Assembly: GCF_020740795.1 (NCBI RefSeq)
Contig: NC_067294.1
Span: 1,426,001 to 1,490,000 of the forward strand
Direction: 5' to 3'
DNA from: Apus apus
Lineage: Eukaryota; Chordata; Aves; Apodiformes; Apodidae
DNA: 64,000 nucleotides
Part shown: positions 10,007 through 22,000 of the stretch, in pieces
Position numbering within the stretch: the stretch's first letter is position 1
Layout of the letters: the number at the start of each line of letters is the position of its first letter
Notes under the pieces: generated by a model
Databases searched by the model: none
The model's input: the letters and a program-made list of their open reading frames with translations, nothing else
What the model was told of the DNA's origin: nothing
Translations under genes and position numbers: made by a program

Positions 10007-13000
10007 ATGCCGGTGAGCCCGGGGGTGGGAGCGCTGGCGGGGCCCCGGCGCCGCCCGGCTCCTCCGGTGGCTGACACGAGCCGCGGGGGGGGGGGGAGGG
10101 GAGGGGAGGTTCGCATGCCCCGCGGGCTCTGCTCCCGTTCCCGTCTCGGTGTGGGATGGGAAGCTGCGGAGGGCGGGGGCCCTGTCGGGATGCGCGGGGC
10201 TGCGGGTGGGGCCCGGCCCCGCCGTTCCTCGGCCCCCCCGGAGCGTCTCGCCGCCGCTCCCGGTGCTGCGCAGGGAAAGAAAGGGCCCGGGCCGGGCCGG
10301 GGCAGCGAGGAGGGCTGGGGCAGCAGGGCTTGGATGGGGCTGCAGGGCTGGGACAGCAGAGCCAGGCTGGGACAGCAGAGCCAGGCTGGGACAGCAGAGC
10401 CAGGCTGGGGCAGCAGGGAGGGCTGGGGCAGCAGGGAGGGACGGAGCAGCAGGGAGGGCTGGGGCAGCAGGGAGGGCTGGGGCAGCAGGGAGGGCTGGGG
10501 CAGCAGGGAGGGCTGGGGCAGCAGGGAGGGCTGGGGCAGCAGGGAGGGCTGGGGCAGCAGGGAGGGCTGGGGCAGCAGGGAGGGACGGGGCAGCAGGGAG
10601 GGACGGGGCAGCAGGGAGGGACGGGGCAGCAGGGAGGGCTGGGGCAGCAGGGAGGGCTGGGGCAGCAGGGACGCGGTGTCCGCTCCGGGCTGGGACCGCC
10701 CTGGGCCGCTCTCCAGCCCCGCCGCTGCTCCCCGGGAGACTGTGGACGGAGGGGCTCGTAGCACCCGCTCGTTCTGCGGCTGGTTTCGGAAAGGCTTGCA
10801 GCGATCATGGGGAAATGAGACCGTAGGATCGCTCCTCCACCCAGATGAGGCGAACCTGCGTCCTGCTTCCACCAGAGCAACCAACATAAGCTGTTTCTGG
10901 CCTCTGCTGGGGCCTGAGAGGTGTCTGGGCAGGTGGTGGCTGGTGGGAGAGGGGCCTGGGAGGAGAGTTTGTTTCTTGTGGACATCCAAGGTTGTTCCTT
11001 AAAAGTAGCTAGAGGGGACTTTTAAGAAAGATAGAGACAAACTTTTAGCTGGGCCTGTTGCAATAGGACAAGGGGTGGTGGTTTTGAACTGAAAGAGGGG
11101 AGATTGAGAGTAGATAAAAGGAGGAAATTTTTTACAGTGAGGGTGGTGAAACACTGGCACAGATTTCCCAGAGAGCTGGTAGATGCCTCATCCCTGGAAA
11201 CATTCAAGGTCAGGTTGGACATGGCTCTGAACAACATAATCTTGTTGAAGATGTCCCTGCTCATTGCAGGGTGGTTGGGCTAAATGACCTTTAGAGGTCC
11301 CTTCCAACCCAAGCAGTTCTGTGATTCTAGTTACATGCTCAGCTGCAGTGCCAGTCACCAAGGGTAGTGTCTTGAGCATTGCTAGATGGGTTTTAGGCTT
11401 GTTTAGACAAGAAAAGCACGTGACATCAAATTTATCAGTGGTGCTTCAGAATTCGTGCCTGTAGCTACTTTGTGAGAGAAAAGGGTTGTGAGGCTTTATT
11501 ATACAGCACTACATTTTCTAAGTGATTGAATGTGGAAGTCTCAGGTTTTACTAGATCAGTTTCCAGGTTGCCAAACAGAAGCAGATGGCACTAAGTGCAC
11601 CTTATTCTCTCAGCTTTAATTATAAACCAGCTCTGGCTTTAAGTCCCCACGTTCGTGATCCTGTGGGGATGTGTGCGTGTACTGGAGTTGATTTATCAGC
11701 GTTGGTGCTTAAACACACACGTCTGTCAATAGCAGTGTTAACATCTCTGGGTTTTTAAAATAATTACAGATCAACAAGCCTGAGAAGCTGGACAAGCCAG
11801 AGAGCTGTGATAATGTCAAGGTGGTGGTTCGGTGCCGGCCTCTCAACGAGCGAGAGAAAACGATGGGCTACAAAATGGCAGTGCACGTGGATGAAATGAG
11901 AGGAACTATAACTGTTCATAAAACAGACTCGTCCAACGAGCCTCCGAAGACGTTCACGTTTGACACAGTGTTTGGACCAGAGAGCAAACAGCTGGATGTC
12001 TATAATTTAACAGCAAGACCTATTATTGACTCTGTCCTTGAAGGATACAATGGTAAGTCCTTTGGTGTTTCAAGTCAAGGATCCCATCTCCTATTCTTGG
12101 TGCTTTTAGAGTTCCTGCTGATCTTATTTAAGGGCATTTCCCCTCCTGAGGGCCATAGCCCTGTGTTGTTCCTGGCTTAGCCTCCAACTTAGAAGTAGCC
12201 TGAAGGTGCTTGCTGTTCTCAGTGGTTGTACCCACTATGGTTGTTAACAGTGGGAGATCAGTGGTGAACAAAAATCAGGTCGGTTATGTGTATGTTTTTA
12301 TTCTGAATGTGTATGTTTTGATTCTGTTTGCAAAATATCTGCACTGCATCTCATCATCAGGCCTCTCGGTGGCTCTTCACGGTGCAGTGTCAGTACCAGG
12401 CAGCTGCTGTGCTCCTGCAGTACCTAGCTATGCACCCGGGCTTCTGCCTACAGCTACTGCATTTCCTCCAAACTGCTGGGTTAAACTGACTAGTGAAGCA
12501 TCTGCCCCACCCCACGGATAATCTGCTGCTTCCTGCAGCTTGTGAAGAGTATTTGTGTGTGTCAGTTATGCATGTCAATGTGTGGTGTAGAGGGAAGCAG
12601 GGGCTGGGAAGCTAGTGACTGCTTTCCCTACCTGTGCTGCAAACAGCAACAGCTCCCACAGCTTTTAAAGGTTTGTAAAATGCCTGATAAGCTCTTGTGC
12701 TAACACACCCAGGGGTTCAGCTGATGAAAATTCAACTTTTCCAAATTGTTAAGTGGCTTGACAATGAAAAATGGAGTTTTCAGCAGTGCTAAGCTAAACT
12801 TAAGAACCAGTATATTTCTGGAGTACCAGATTCTGGGATCTCAGTAATTTTCTGGGTTCTTCCTGTGCAGTCAGATTATCTAGTCCAAATTGTAGTTGCT
12901 TCTGCAGGTTCAGAGCTGGACTCTTCTTGTGGCCTGTCTAGTAGAAGCCTCACACTGTTCTGTGGCTTGGAGCACTCACAATAGTTGGTTTTGCAGTTGG

Positions 13001-16000
13001 TATGTAATGAGCTTCCTCTAATTGACCATGTTATTGATTGAGCTTGCCTTAATTATTTGTGTGAGGCCCAAGTGTGCTAGTGTTCTAAAAGTTAATCTCT
13101 CTGCACAGTTAAAGCAAGCTGACTTTTCCTTAGGGATTTGCAGGCTGGATAAAACAGTGGCTCAGCCCTTCTCACTGTGGTTGTCCAGCTCTTGGGGTGG
13201 GTGGAAAAATTCAGCTCCATAAAAACAGAGGTGTTTAGTGCTATCAGGCTGAGAAGGGATGAAGTAAAACTGCAGCTGGCAACTTTGTAGGGTTCATGTG
13301 CATGTATCTGTTTATCCTTCAGGTACTATTTTTGCATATGGGCAGACTGGAACAGGCAAAACTTTCACCATGGAAGGGGTCCGAGCCATTCCTGAGCTTA
13401 GAGGCATCATCCCCAATTCCTTTGCCCATATATTTGGTCACATTGCCAAGGCAGAGGGGGATACAAGGTAAACAGCTTCTCTTCTGTCTTCTTTGTGTCC
13501 ATCTGAAATGGTTCCTCTGGCTCTAGCTGAGGGACTCTGGCTTGAGCAGTTCTTGGTGAGGTAGAGGGATTGTGTTGCTGTGTCACTGCATTTTCTTTGC
13601 ACTCTCTGTGTGTGTTGGACTTCAACAAATCTCTTGCTCAGTGAGCTGCCCAACTGTTTGCCCCCAGGTTTTTAGTTCGTGTGTCTTACCTGGAAATTTA
13701 CAATGAGGAAGTGCGGGACCTGCTAGGAAAAGACCAGACCCAGAGATTAGAGGTGAGCCTGCCCTTCTCAGTGGGAGGTTTGTTTTGAATCGCTGAGCAG
13801 TGTTATATTTTAAAGACCAGAGAAGCACTTGGAGGGAAGTGGGAGGTTGGGCTTCTCAGCACATGTGCTGTTCCCTTGAGATACAGTAGCTGGAGGTCAC
13901 TGCTGACAGCTCAGAACCTTTTCCACTCAGTTGGTGGCTGTTCCAGCTGGGTCAGTTTTGAGCCTGCTGTTCTTCCCCTAGGCCCTTCAGGAATTGGAGG
14001 CTGAGGTTTGAAGTTGCTGTTTGCCACCAGGGGAATCCAGTGGAACATTGTCCTGCATGAGCCTTGGTTCTTTAGTTCCTCTGGTCCTGAGTGTTGGAGC
14101 CAGAACCGAGAGGAGTGAATCACTGTTGCAGTACCCCTGGAATTTGCTATCGAGGGTCTCCTAAGGATGCTCCAGCTCAACTGTTTCTCTCTTAGGTTAA
14201 AGAGAGACCTGATGTGGGAGTTTATATCAAAGACCTTTCAGCTTATGTCGTAAACAATGCAGATGATATGGACAGAATCATGACTCTGGGCCACAAGAAC
14301 CGTACGTAGCCTTGCTGTGGGCGGGTTTATAGCTCAGAGCAGAGGTCTGGCCATGAGATCCTAGTCCTGGTGCTGGAAGGCTTGTTCAGCTGAGCAGAAC
14401 AAAAAGGGTACCTTCTCCCAAACACTTCTTGTGCTGGGACTTGTGGAGAAAACTGCCTCCCATGTGTGCCAGGGCCAGTGGGGGAACCAGCAAAGGGGAG
14501 GATGCAGCGAGGGCAGTCAGACCTGTCAGAACTGCTGGTGTGTGTCTTGGTCCTTTCCCCTCTGCAGTTCTGACTGGGACGAGCAACAACTAGCCCTGTG
14601 CTGTGTGGGGGAGGTGGTTTATGCTTTCTGGAAGTTCTAAGCTCAGGCAGGTCCTTTTGTGACCTACAGTTCTGACTACTGTTGCTCTTGGCAGGGGCTG
14701 CTGTGTTCGTATTTCTCAAAATACAGCTGTTGTCAGAGATCAGCTGTGAGTAGTGCCTTAGGCTACTGGTCTGTGTAGCGTTAAAGAAACAGATGAGGAC
14801 TACAGCTGCTCTTGGGGTGGGAGTCTGAGGTTGGCATTAACACTTCTAGTCCATACTGGACATGTGCTGCAACTGCAGTGCCCAGGAATGCAGTTTGCTG
14901 CTGAGTCTGAGCATCCCTCTTCCATCTTCTGAAAAAGAGGGTTAGGTGAGGAATTGGGGATAAGTCCCCTTTGAGAGCAGGAAGAGTGTTAGAGGAGCAT
15001 ATGGTTCCTTCTGAAGATGACATTGCTCTTTCTCTCTGTGGAAAGGTTCTGTGGGTGCCACGAACATGAACGAGCACAGCTCCCGCTCACACGCCATCTT
15101 CACCATCACCATCGAGTGCAGTGAGAAGGGGGTGGATGGGAACATGCACGTGCGCATGGGCAAGCTGCACCTCGTGGACCTTGCTGTAAGTAGGACCAGC
15201 TGGGTCTGCTGGGAGGTGTGGGGGCATCACTGCTCACCTGTGTGCTGAAGGCACAGCAAAGGGCACGTCCCCTGAGGCCTGGCTTATGTTTGCTGCAGGG
15301 CTTGCGTGAAGTATTCACTGGGGCCTTTAATCAGAGGCAGCTGGAGCCTGTCCCAGTAAAAGGGCCCTCTTCTTCATTTAAATTATTCACTGAATGAATA
15401 AATGACATTGGGAAGAGCTCTCTGAACAGCAGAACTGGGTCTTTGCAAGAGCTTGTTGTTTGGTGTTTTCTAGAGTGTTGTGGCTGTGCAATCATCACTT
15501 GCAAGTTCCTTCGTCCTGTCACTTTGAACCAATGTCATCGTGCTGGTAAAATGTGTCTTTAGCCCAGACTTTACACAGGAGTAGCTTTCCTTGGGGAAGC
15601 TGCAGGAAAGGGGAGGCCAAAGGCATTCAGTGTCTGCATGTTAATTTTACTCATGTGATGTATGCTTAGATTGCTCTGTGAAACTTTAAAATAATTGCAG
15701 TAATTTCTCTCAGGATCTGATGGTGATGGTGTTCAGCAGCTCTGTCTGGGGCACCTTGTAGCTGCTATCTTCTCATGACATTTCTGTTCATGAGGACAAA
15801 CTCTCCATTTTCCCAGCTGCATGGCTTTGAGCAATCCAGAATTTGCTAGTGCTGAAAGCTTCAGTTAAGATCTCTGACTTATCTCTAACAGTGTCTGCAG
15901 CACTTGGCCAGGTTCTCTAATAATGGATGAGGTGGCTGGTGACGTGGCTGCCAGGAGGACCTCAGGTGCAGCTCCTCCTCTTGGGAGGAAGGTGATGTAT

Positions 16001-19000
16001 TTGAGGATCTGTTCAAACTCCTGCTTCCTGATCCCTTTCCAGGGCTCTGAAAGACAGGCAAAGACTGGAGCCACAGGGCAGCGGCTGAAGGAAGCTACCA
16101 AGATCAACCTGTCTCTTTCCACCCTGGGGAACGTGATCTCTGCCCTGGTGGATGGCAAGAGCACCCACGTGCCCTACCGCAACTCCAAGCTCACTCGGCT
16201 CCTCCAGGATTCCCTGGGGGGCAACTCCAAGACCATGATGGTAAGCTGGGATGCCCTTTCCAGTGCCAGTGATCATGCTGTGGTTTTACAGGGATCGTGT
16301 AGTGACTTTGCTGTGAGAACAGCCTGGCATTCACCTCTGCTTCAGAGCTGTTGGCAGCTCAGAGCTTTTTGTGTTTTTCTGTCTCTTCTCTTTGCATCTG
16401 TACAGATGAGGTTCTAAACACAGTGTGAATGGACACGAGTGCATAAGATGAAAGAGAAGCTGTGCTGGGGTAGCCAAAAGCAGGGGAGAGTAGCAGTGTG
16501 AGAGCAGCAGAGCTGGTCATGGAATCATAGAATGGTTTGGGTTGAAAGGGACCTTCAAGATCATCCAGTCCCACCCCCTGCATGGGCAGGGACACCTCCC
16601 ACCAGCCCAGGCTGCTCCAAGCCCCATCCAACCTGCCCTTCAACACTGCCAGGGATGGGGCAGCCACAGCTTCCCTGGGCAGCCTGGGCCAGGGTCTCCC
16701 CACCCTCACAGCAAAGAATTTCTTCCTAATGTCTCACCTAAATCTCCCCACTTCTAGCTTTAATCCATTCCCCCTTGTCCTCTCACTACAAGCCCTTGTC
16801 CCAAGCCCCTCCCCAGCTTTCTTGGAGCCCCTTCAGGCCCTGGAAGGTGCTCTAAGGTCTCCCTGGAGCCTTCTCTTCTCCAGGCTGAACACTCCAATTC
16901 TCCCAGCCTGTCCCCAGAGCAGAGCTGCTCCAGCCCTCTGAGCTTCTCTGGACTCTGCAGGAGCTCCATGTCCTAATGCTGGGGGCTCTAGAACCGAACA
17001 ATTTCTCCAGCTGGGGTCTCAGGAGAGCTGAGTAAAAGGGCAGAGCCCCCTCCCTGGCCCTGCTGCCCGCGCTGCTTTCGCTGCAGCCCAGGGCGGTTGT
17101 TTCCTGCGCACGGTGCTGGCTCACCTTGAGCTTCTCGCCCGCCAGCACCCCCAGGCTCCCCCGTGCCTGGTGCTGGGCCGTGGCACTGTCCCCAGTGACT
17201 CTCGCTGTGTCGCAGTGTGCTAACATCGGTCCCGCCGACTACAACTACGACGAGACCATCAGCACGCTGCGCTACGCCAACCGCGCCAAGAACATCAAGA
17301 ACAAGGCCCGGATCAACGAGGACCCCAAGGACGCGCTGCTCCGCCAGTTCCAGAAGGAGATCGAGGAGCTGAAGAAGAAGCTGGAGGAAGGTGAGCTCTG
17401 CTCGGCTGTGGGCCTTGTGGTGTTGGGGCTGGGGTGGGACATGGAGCCATGTCCCGGCGCCCGCTTTGCCCACCAGGGGACACGTGGTGCCAGGGCCAGC
17501 GGTGGCCCTGGGCAGGTGAGCCTGGCCCGGGGAGCAGGGGGTGGTGGGCACGGGGTGGGGAACAGATGTACCCTCCTGCTTGAGGAGGAGGGGTGCAAAG
17601 GACATGGAGCTCCTGGAGACAGTCCAGAGGAGCCATGGAGGTGATGGGAGGGCTGGAGCAGCTCTGCTCTGGGGACAGGCTGAGAGAGTTGGGGTGTTCA
17701 GCCTGGAGAGGAGAAGGCTCCAGGGAGACCTTAGAGCAGCTTCCAGTGCCTGAAGGGGCTCCAGGAAAGCTGGGGAGGGGCTTTTCACCAGAGATTGTAG
17801 TGACAGGACAAGGGATAATGATTTTAAACTAGAAGAGGGGAAATTTAGGTTAGACATCAGGAAGAAATTCTTGAATGTGAGGGTGGTGAGACCCTGGCCC
17901 AGGTTGCCCAGGGAAGGTGTGGCTGCCCCATCCCTGGCAGTGTTCAAGTTCAGGTTTAGTCTGTTAGCTGGGAATAATCAGGAGAGGCCTTCACTGGCTT
18001 AAAAGGCATTTTGTTTAAACTTATGTGGGGAAGAAAAGAACAGCTTCCCACACTTGCTCATGAAAAGCACCCACTTGAGCTTGAACATCCACACACTGAC
18101 TTCACAGCCCTAAATTGCTTATCTTGATTTTCCCCGAGTTCCCTGAGCCGTGGCAGCCGTCTGCCCAGCAGTCACCAGCTGCTGCGGGTGCTGCTAAGCT
18201 GCCCTTGGCCGCTGCTGGGTCTGGATGGGTGCTGCTGCCACAGCCAGGAGCTGGTACGGGGTGGAGAAAAGCGTGTCCAAAAGCACACTCTTGTGTTCCA
18301 GGAGAAGAGATCTCTGGTTCTGAGAGCAGTGATTCTGAAGAGGAGGATGAAGATGACGACGGGGAGGTTGGAGAAGATGGGGAGAAGCGGCGGAAGCGGC
18401 GGGGTAAGGCAGCAGAGATCCCAGCCAGTGGCACCAACCTCCTCTCACCCAGCAGCTGGTGTCAGAAACTGTAGCCAGAGCAGGTGGGGAGGAGTGGAGC
18501 TGTAGAGCTGCCCTGCTGCTGCTGCAATTATCATGCCTCTCCTAGAAACCAGGCTGTCTGTTGTGCTCTGTAGCTGGACAGCTCTGTGGTATCTGCTTCC
18601 ACTTGGGTAGCTGTGCTTGTGGTGACATCCCCCTTTGTGGTGGCCCCCTGGTTGCCACAAGGTGGCTGTGTATGGCTTGTGACTGGTGGTGTGGAACTTC
18701 CCCTGCTTTCAGAGATGGGAGGAAGGAGACACCAGAGATCAGTGGCAGGCAGATGTGGTTTTTATAATCAAAGGAATGGTTAGAGGGGAATTTTGGCTGT
18801 GGTTTAGGCAAAGGATTCATCTGTCTTATGGATGTTAAGTAACCGACTGTTCTGGTGTCCTGTTTTATGTTGATAAGAGGTAAAACTTGACCTTTGGGTG
18901 TCTTTGTGCAAACTGAAAAGCTGAATGACAGCTGCACAGCACTTCGGAGCACTCTGGAAATCCTATGGTAAAGTTTGGTTTGTCCTACGCCAGTGTTATG

Positions 19001-22000
19001 CTGCTGTGTAACATCTAAGCTCCAAGGGATGTTGCTGAACCTAGAACTGCAGGTCACGGTGTACCTGGGAGTGCTGTGCCTTCCAAGGAGGTTGCTATGC
19101 TCCTAGAACCGCTGACACTTCTTCATGGGGAGTAGAGAAGTCAAGCCCAGTGCTAGACCTCAATTCCCAGCTTCTCTAGTGCACCAATTTTGGCCTTTAG
19201 ACTGCTGCCTGCCCTGTAGCACCCCCGTCTGTTTAAAAGCTCCGGTTAAAAGAGTTCTTGCTTTAGATGCACTCTCCATTCTGGTATCTGTCCCAGTAGG
19301 GTCATTCTTGCTTTAGATGCACTCTCCATTCTGGTATCTGTCCCAGTAGGGTCATAAATGGCCTTTGTCATGCCTTTGGTGACAGTTGTAACAGTTCTGA
19401 ATTTTTCACCTCTTGGTAATTCCTAAAAGCAAAAAGGTTGACCATGATCTCAGTCAAGAACCAAGTCCTGATCTAATCCCCTCCCCAGAGGAGACCACCT
19501 CCAAAATGCTGCTTGAAAGGAGTAGAGGGCAAATAACTGACTTAGTCACCTTCCAAACAAGCTGCTCGAGTCAAGTTCCCTAAGTGAAGGTGCTTCTCAG
19601 CAGGAGTTTGCACAGAACCTGTCCCTGTGTAGCTGGTGGTGCCTTCTAGAGGGAAAAGGGCACTTGGCCATGTGTGTAAGACTGGAAAGGACTCCTGGTC
19701 ACTGAATCATCTGCTTCTGCAGATACCCACAGCCCTCTCCACTATGGTCTGGTTTCTGTGCTGTTGTTGCTTGAAATGGAAGCTGCCTTGGCATGTTCTG
19801 AGCTGTAGGCTGGTGAGGATGGGTTTTAACTGAGGTGTCTTTCTGAGCATGGTGTTTTGTGCTGGGAAATGGTGGCTTTGCAAGCTGAGTCTGGGAGGGA
19901 TCTTAGCAAATGCTTCTTAATGGGAACTTGGGCTTTTTTTGAACTAGATTACTGACCCTTCTGGGTTTCTTTCCTATAGAACTAACTTCCCATCTGCATG
20001 TTTCTTCCTCTCTGGGTTTTTCTGTGGGATGCATTTCTGTTTTCCAGGCAGTAGCAGCAGCAGTAGTTCAGACTCCACATGCTCTGTCATAGAGAAACCT
20101 CTGGATAAGTCCTTCACTAGTGAGTGGGAGCTCCTTAAGTCCTTTCAGCTTTGGCCTTTCCATAATCTGCACACTCCATTTTGCAATGCTGCACTCTTCC
20201 CTGCTGTGTCTGTTGGAAAGATAAACCTCAAATTTTAACTCTGCTAAAGCATGTCTTTCCTCTGCTGCTTCCTGCTTGAAACAGCTGTTCAGTGTGCATG
20301 TTGTCAGCCAGATGTGTGAGAGAATAGGAAGCAATTTAGTATGTTGCTTGACCAAGATTTCAAGACAATTGAGAAGAATAGGTAAAAAAGAGGCAGTTTG
20401 CAACTTCTATGTGGATCAGTCCCTCTAAAGTACCAGGAAGAAGTCTGAGCTAACTTTTTAATGGGAGTTGCTGTAATACAAGTTCCTAAAAAGGGCAGAA
20501 GAGGTGAAGTGGGTTGTGCTGTGTTATAGTGATCTTTGCCTTCTCAGAATGAACTTTGGAGAAAATGAATGGAGCAGCCAGCAATCAAACAACATGAGGT
20601 TTATACTTACAAGTAATACGTGGTAACACTTGACTGGTTATATTTTGGCAGATATTTACAAAACAAAACAACAAACCTTGGTGGTGGTTGGGGTTTTTGT
20701 AATTGCCCCACAACATGAGATGTTCTTGGTCACTGTTGGGCTTAGTTCAGAGGAAGAAGGGACCTGGATTTTGGTTTAGCAGTGAGGAATGTCTGGTCTG
20801 CTCCTGGTCGGAGAGGGCTCTGTCCCTTCACAAACTCTCCAGTCAATTAATGATGACTGAAGAAACAAAATATATCTCAGGACTTAAATTGTAGGAACTC
20901 TACTCCCTGTGTAGAGAGAGTCTGGAAAGCCTTGCTGTGTAGTTCATCAGATGTTTATACTGGTTAAGTTAGTGAAAAGCATCATCTCAGTGTGGTGGCA
21001 GGTTAAGAAGGGTCACCACCTAAGGAGTCATATGATGGTAGCTGGAAACCTGCTTGCTTCAAACTTGTGCTTTCAAAGCTTGCTTGAAACCTGAATTTTG
21101 TTTTGTTTTGTTTTTTTTGGATGAGGACAGTTAATAGCAAACTGCTGCTGTGGCAGTGGCTGGACGAGTCCATCTCCCGCAGGTTTGGAGACAGCTCCAA
21201 ACTGTTGTGGAGACTTGTTGTAGAAGTTGCTTTTGCTGAATAGAAGTGTGGCTCTGTGTGGTTTGAGGTATTAACTGTCCTCAGATGTCCTCAGGCCCTT
21301 CTGCATGTGGTGTCTGTCATTCTCCCTTTCCTGTCCAGCCTTTTTTTGCTGCTTTGCTTGAATAACCAACTCTGGCTACATACCTCTATGGAAGCATCAG
21401 TTCCTGCAAATTAACCCACGAATGCCCTGTGTAATTAAATGGAGAAACCCTGTGTTGAGACTCCCTGTGTGCCACTGTCTTGTATCTCACAAACAATTGT
21501 CTTGGAAACTTAGGTAAAACTTGCAACAAGTCTTCTGTATGCTAAAGTTTGACAGGTAATAAAACAATTGGCTGGCTGGAGTGGGAGGGGGAAAGCACTG
21601 TGTCTGGCTGAAGAAGAAATCTACCCTCTAGCTGTTTCTTAGGGCATGATCCTTGCAGCAGGCTCCTGACCTCACATCTAGGTTCTGCACTGGGTGGGCA
21701 GAGGGAGCTGAAGGTTCCCCTGGATGTACAAAGCTCCCTGAAGTACAGAAACTTTCTCTGCTTTAGCATAAAACCATGATATGTTAATGTTTTCTCTAAT
21801 GGAGGTGTTTTGTGATGATTATCCTGTGTTTTCTACTCTAGAAACATGCATATAAAATTAATGCTTGTTCTGATGATCTTTGTCCAACATGATCAAAGCA
21901 ATAATTTATTTTCTTTCCTCTTTTTATGCATATGCTGCTTCTCTGCGACTTGCTTTCTACTTCCTCTTAATCCAAGATCAAGCAGGTTGGTGTAACTAAT

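Larger units (their letters stand above)
9500..10300 (+). promoter_or_regulatory. KIF3A: KIF3A CpG-island promoter
   Basis: A GC- and CpG-dense block surrounds the KIF3A first exon. It holds three tandem X-box-like motifs (9770-9811), inverted or direct CCAAT pentamers at 9829-9833, 9846-9850, 9894-9898 and 9925-9929, and a GC box near 9859-9867. No TATA box is evident. The start site is probably within about 100 bases upstream of the ATG at 10007, which has a GCCGCC Kozak context. Confidence 0.75.

Noticed and set aside
9371-11002. Very long open frames on both strands (up to 543 codons) across the KIF3A promoter and intron 1
   Set aside because: They are produced by high GC content and by an 18-bp minisatellite, whose unit is a multiple of three. 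The proteins are simple repeats read differently in each frame.
16519-17947. Long open frames (for example 319 codons, minus strand 16988-17947) around KIF3A exon 8
   Set aside because: They run through CR1 fragments and the antisense of exon 8 and do not form a coherent protein.
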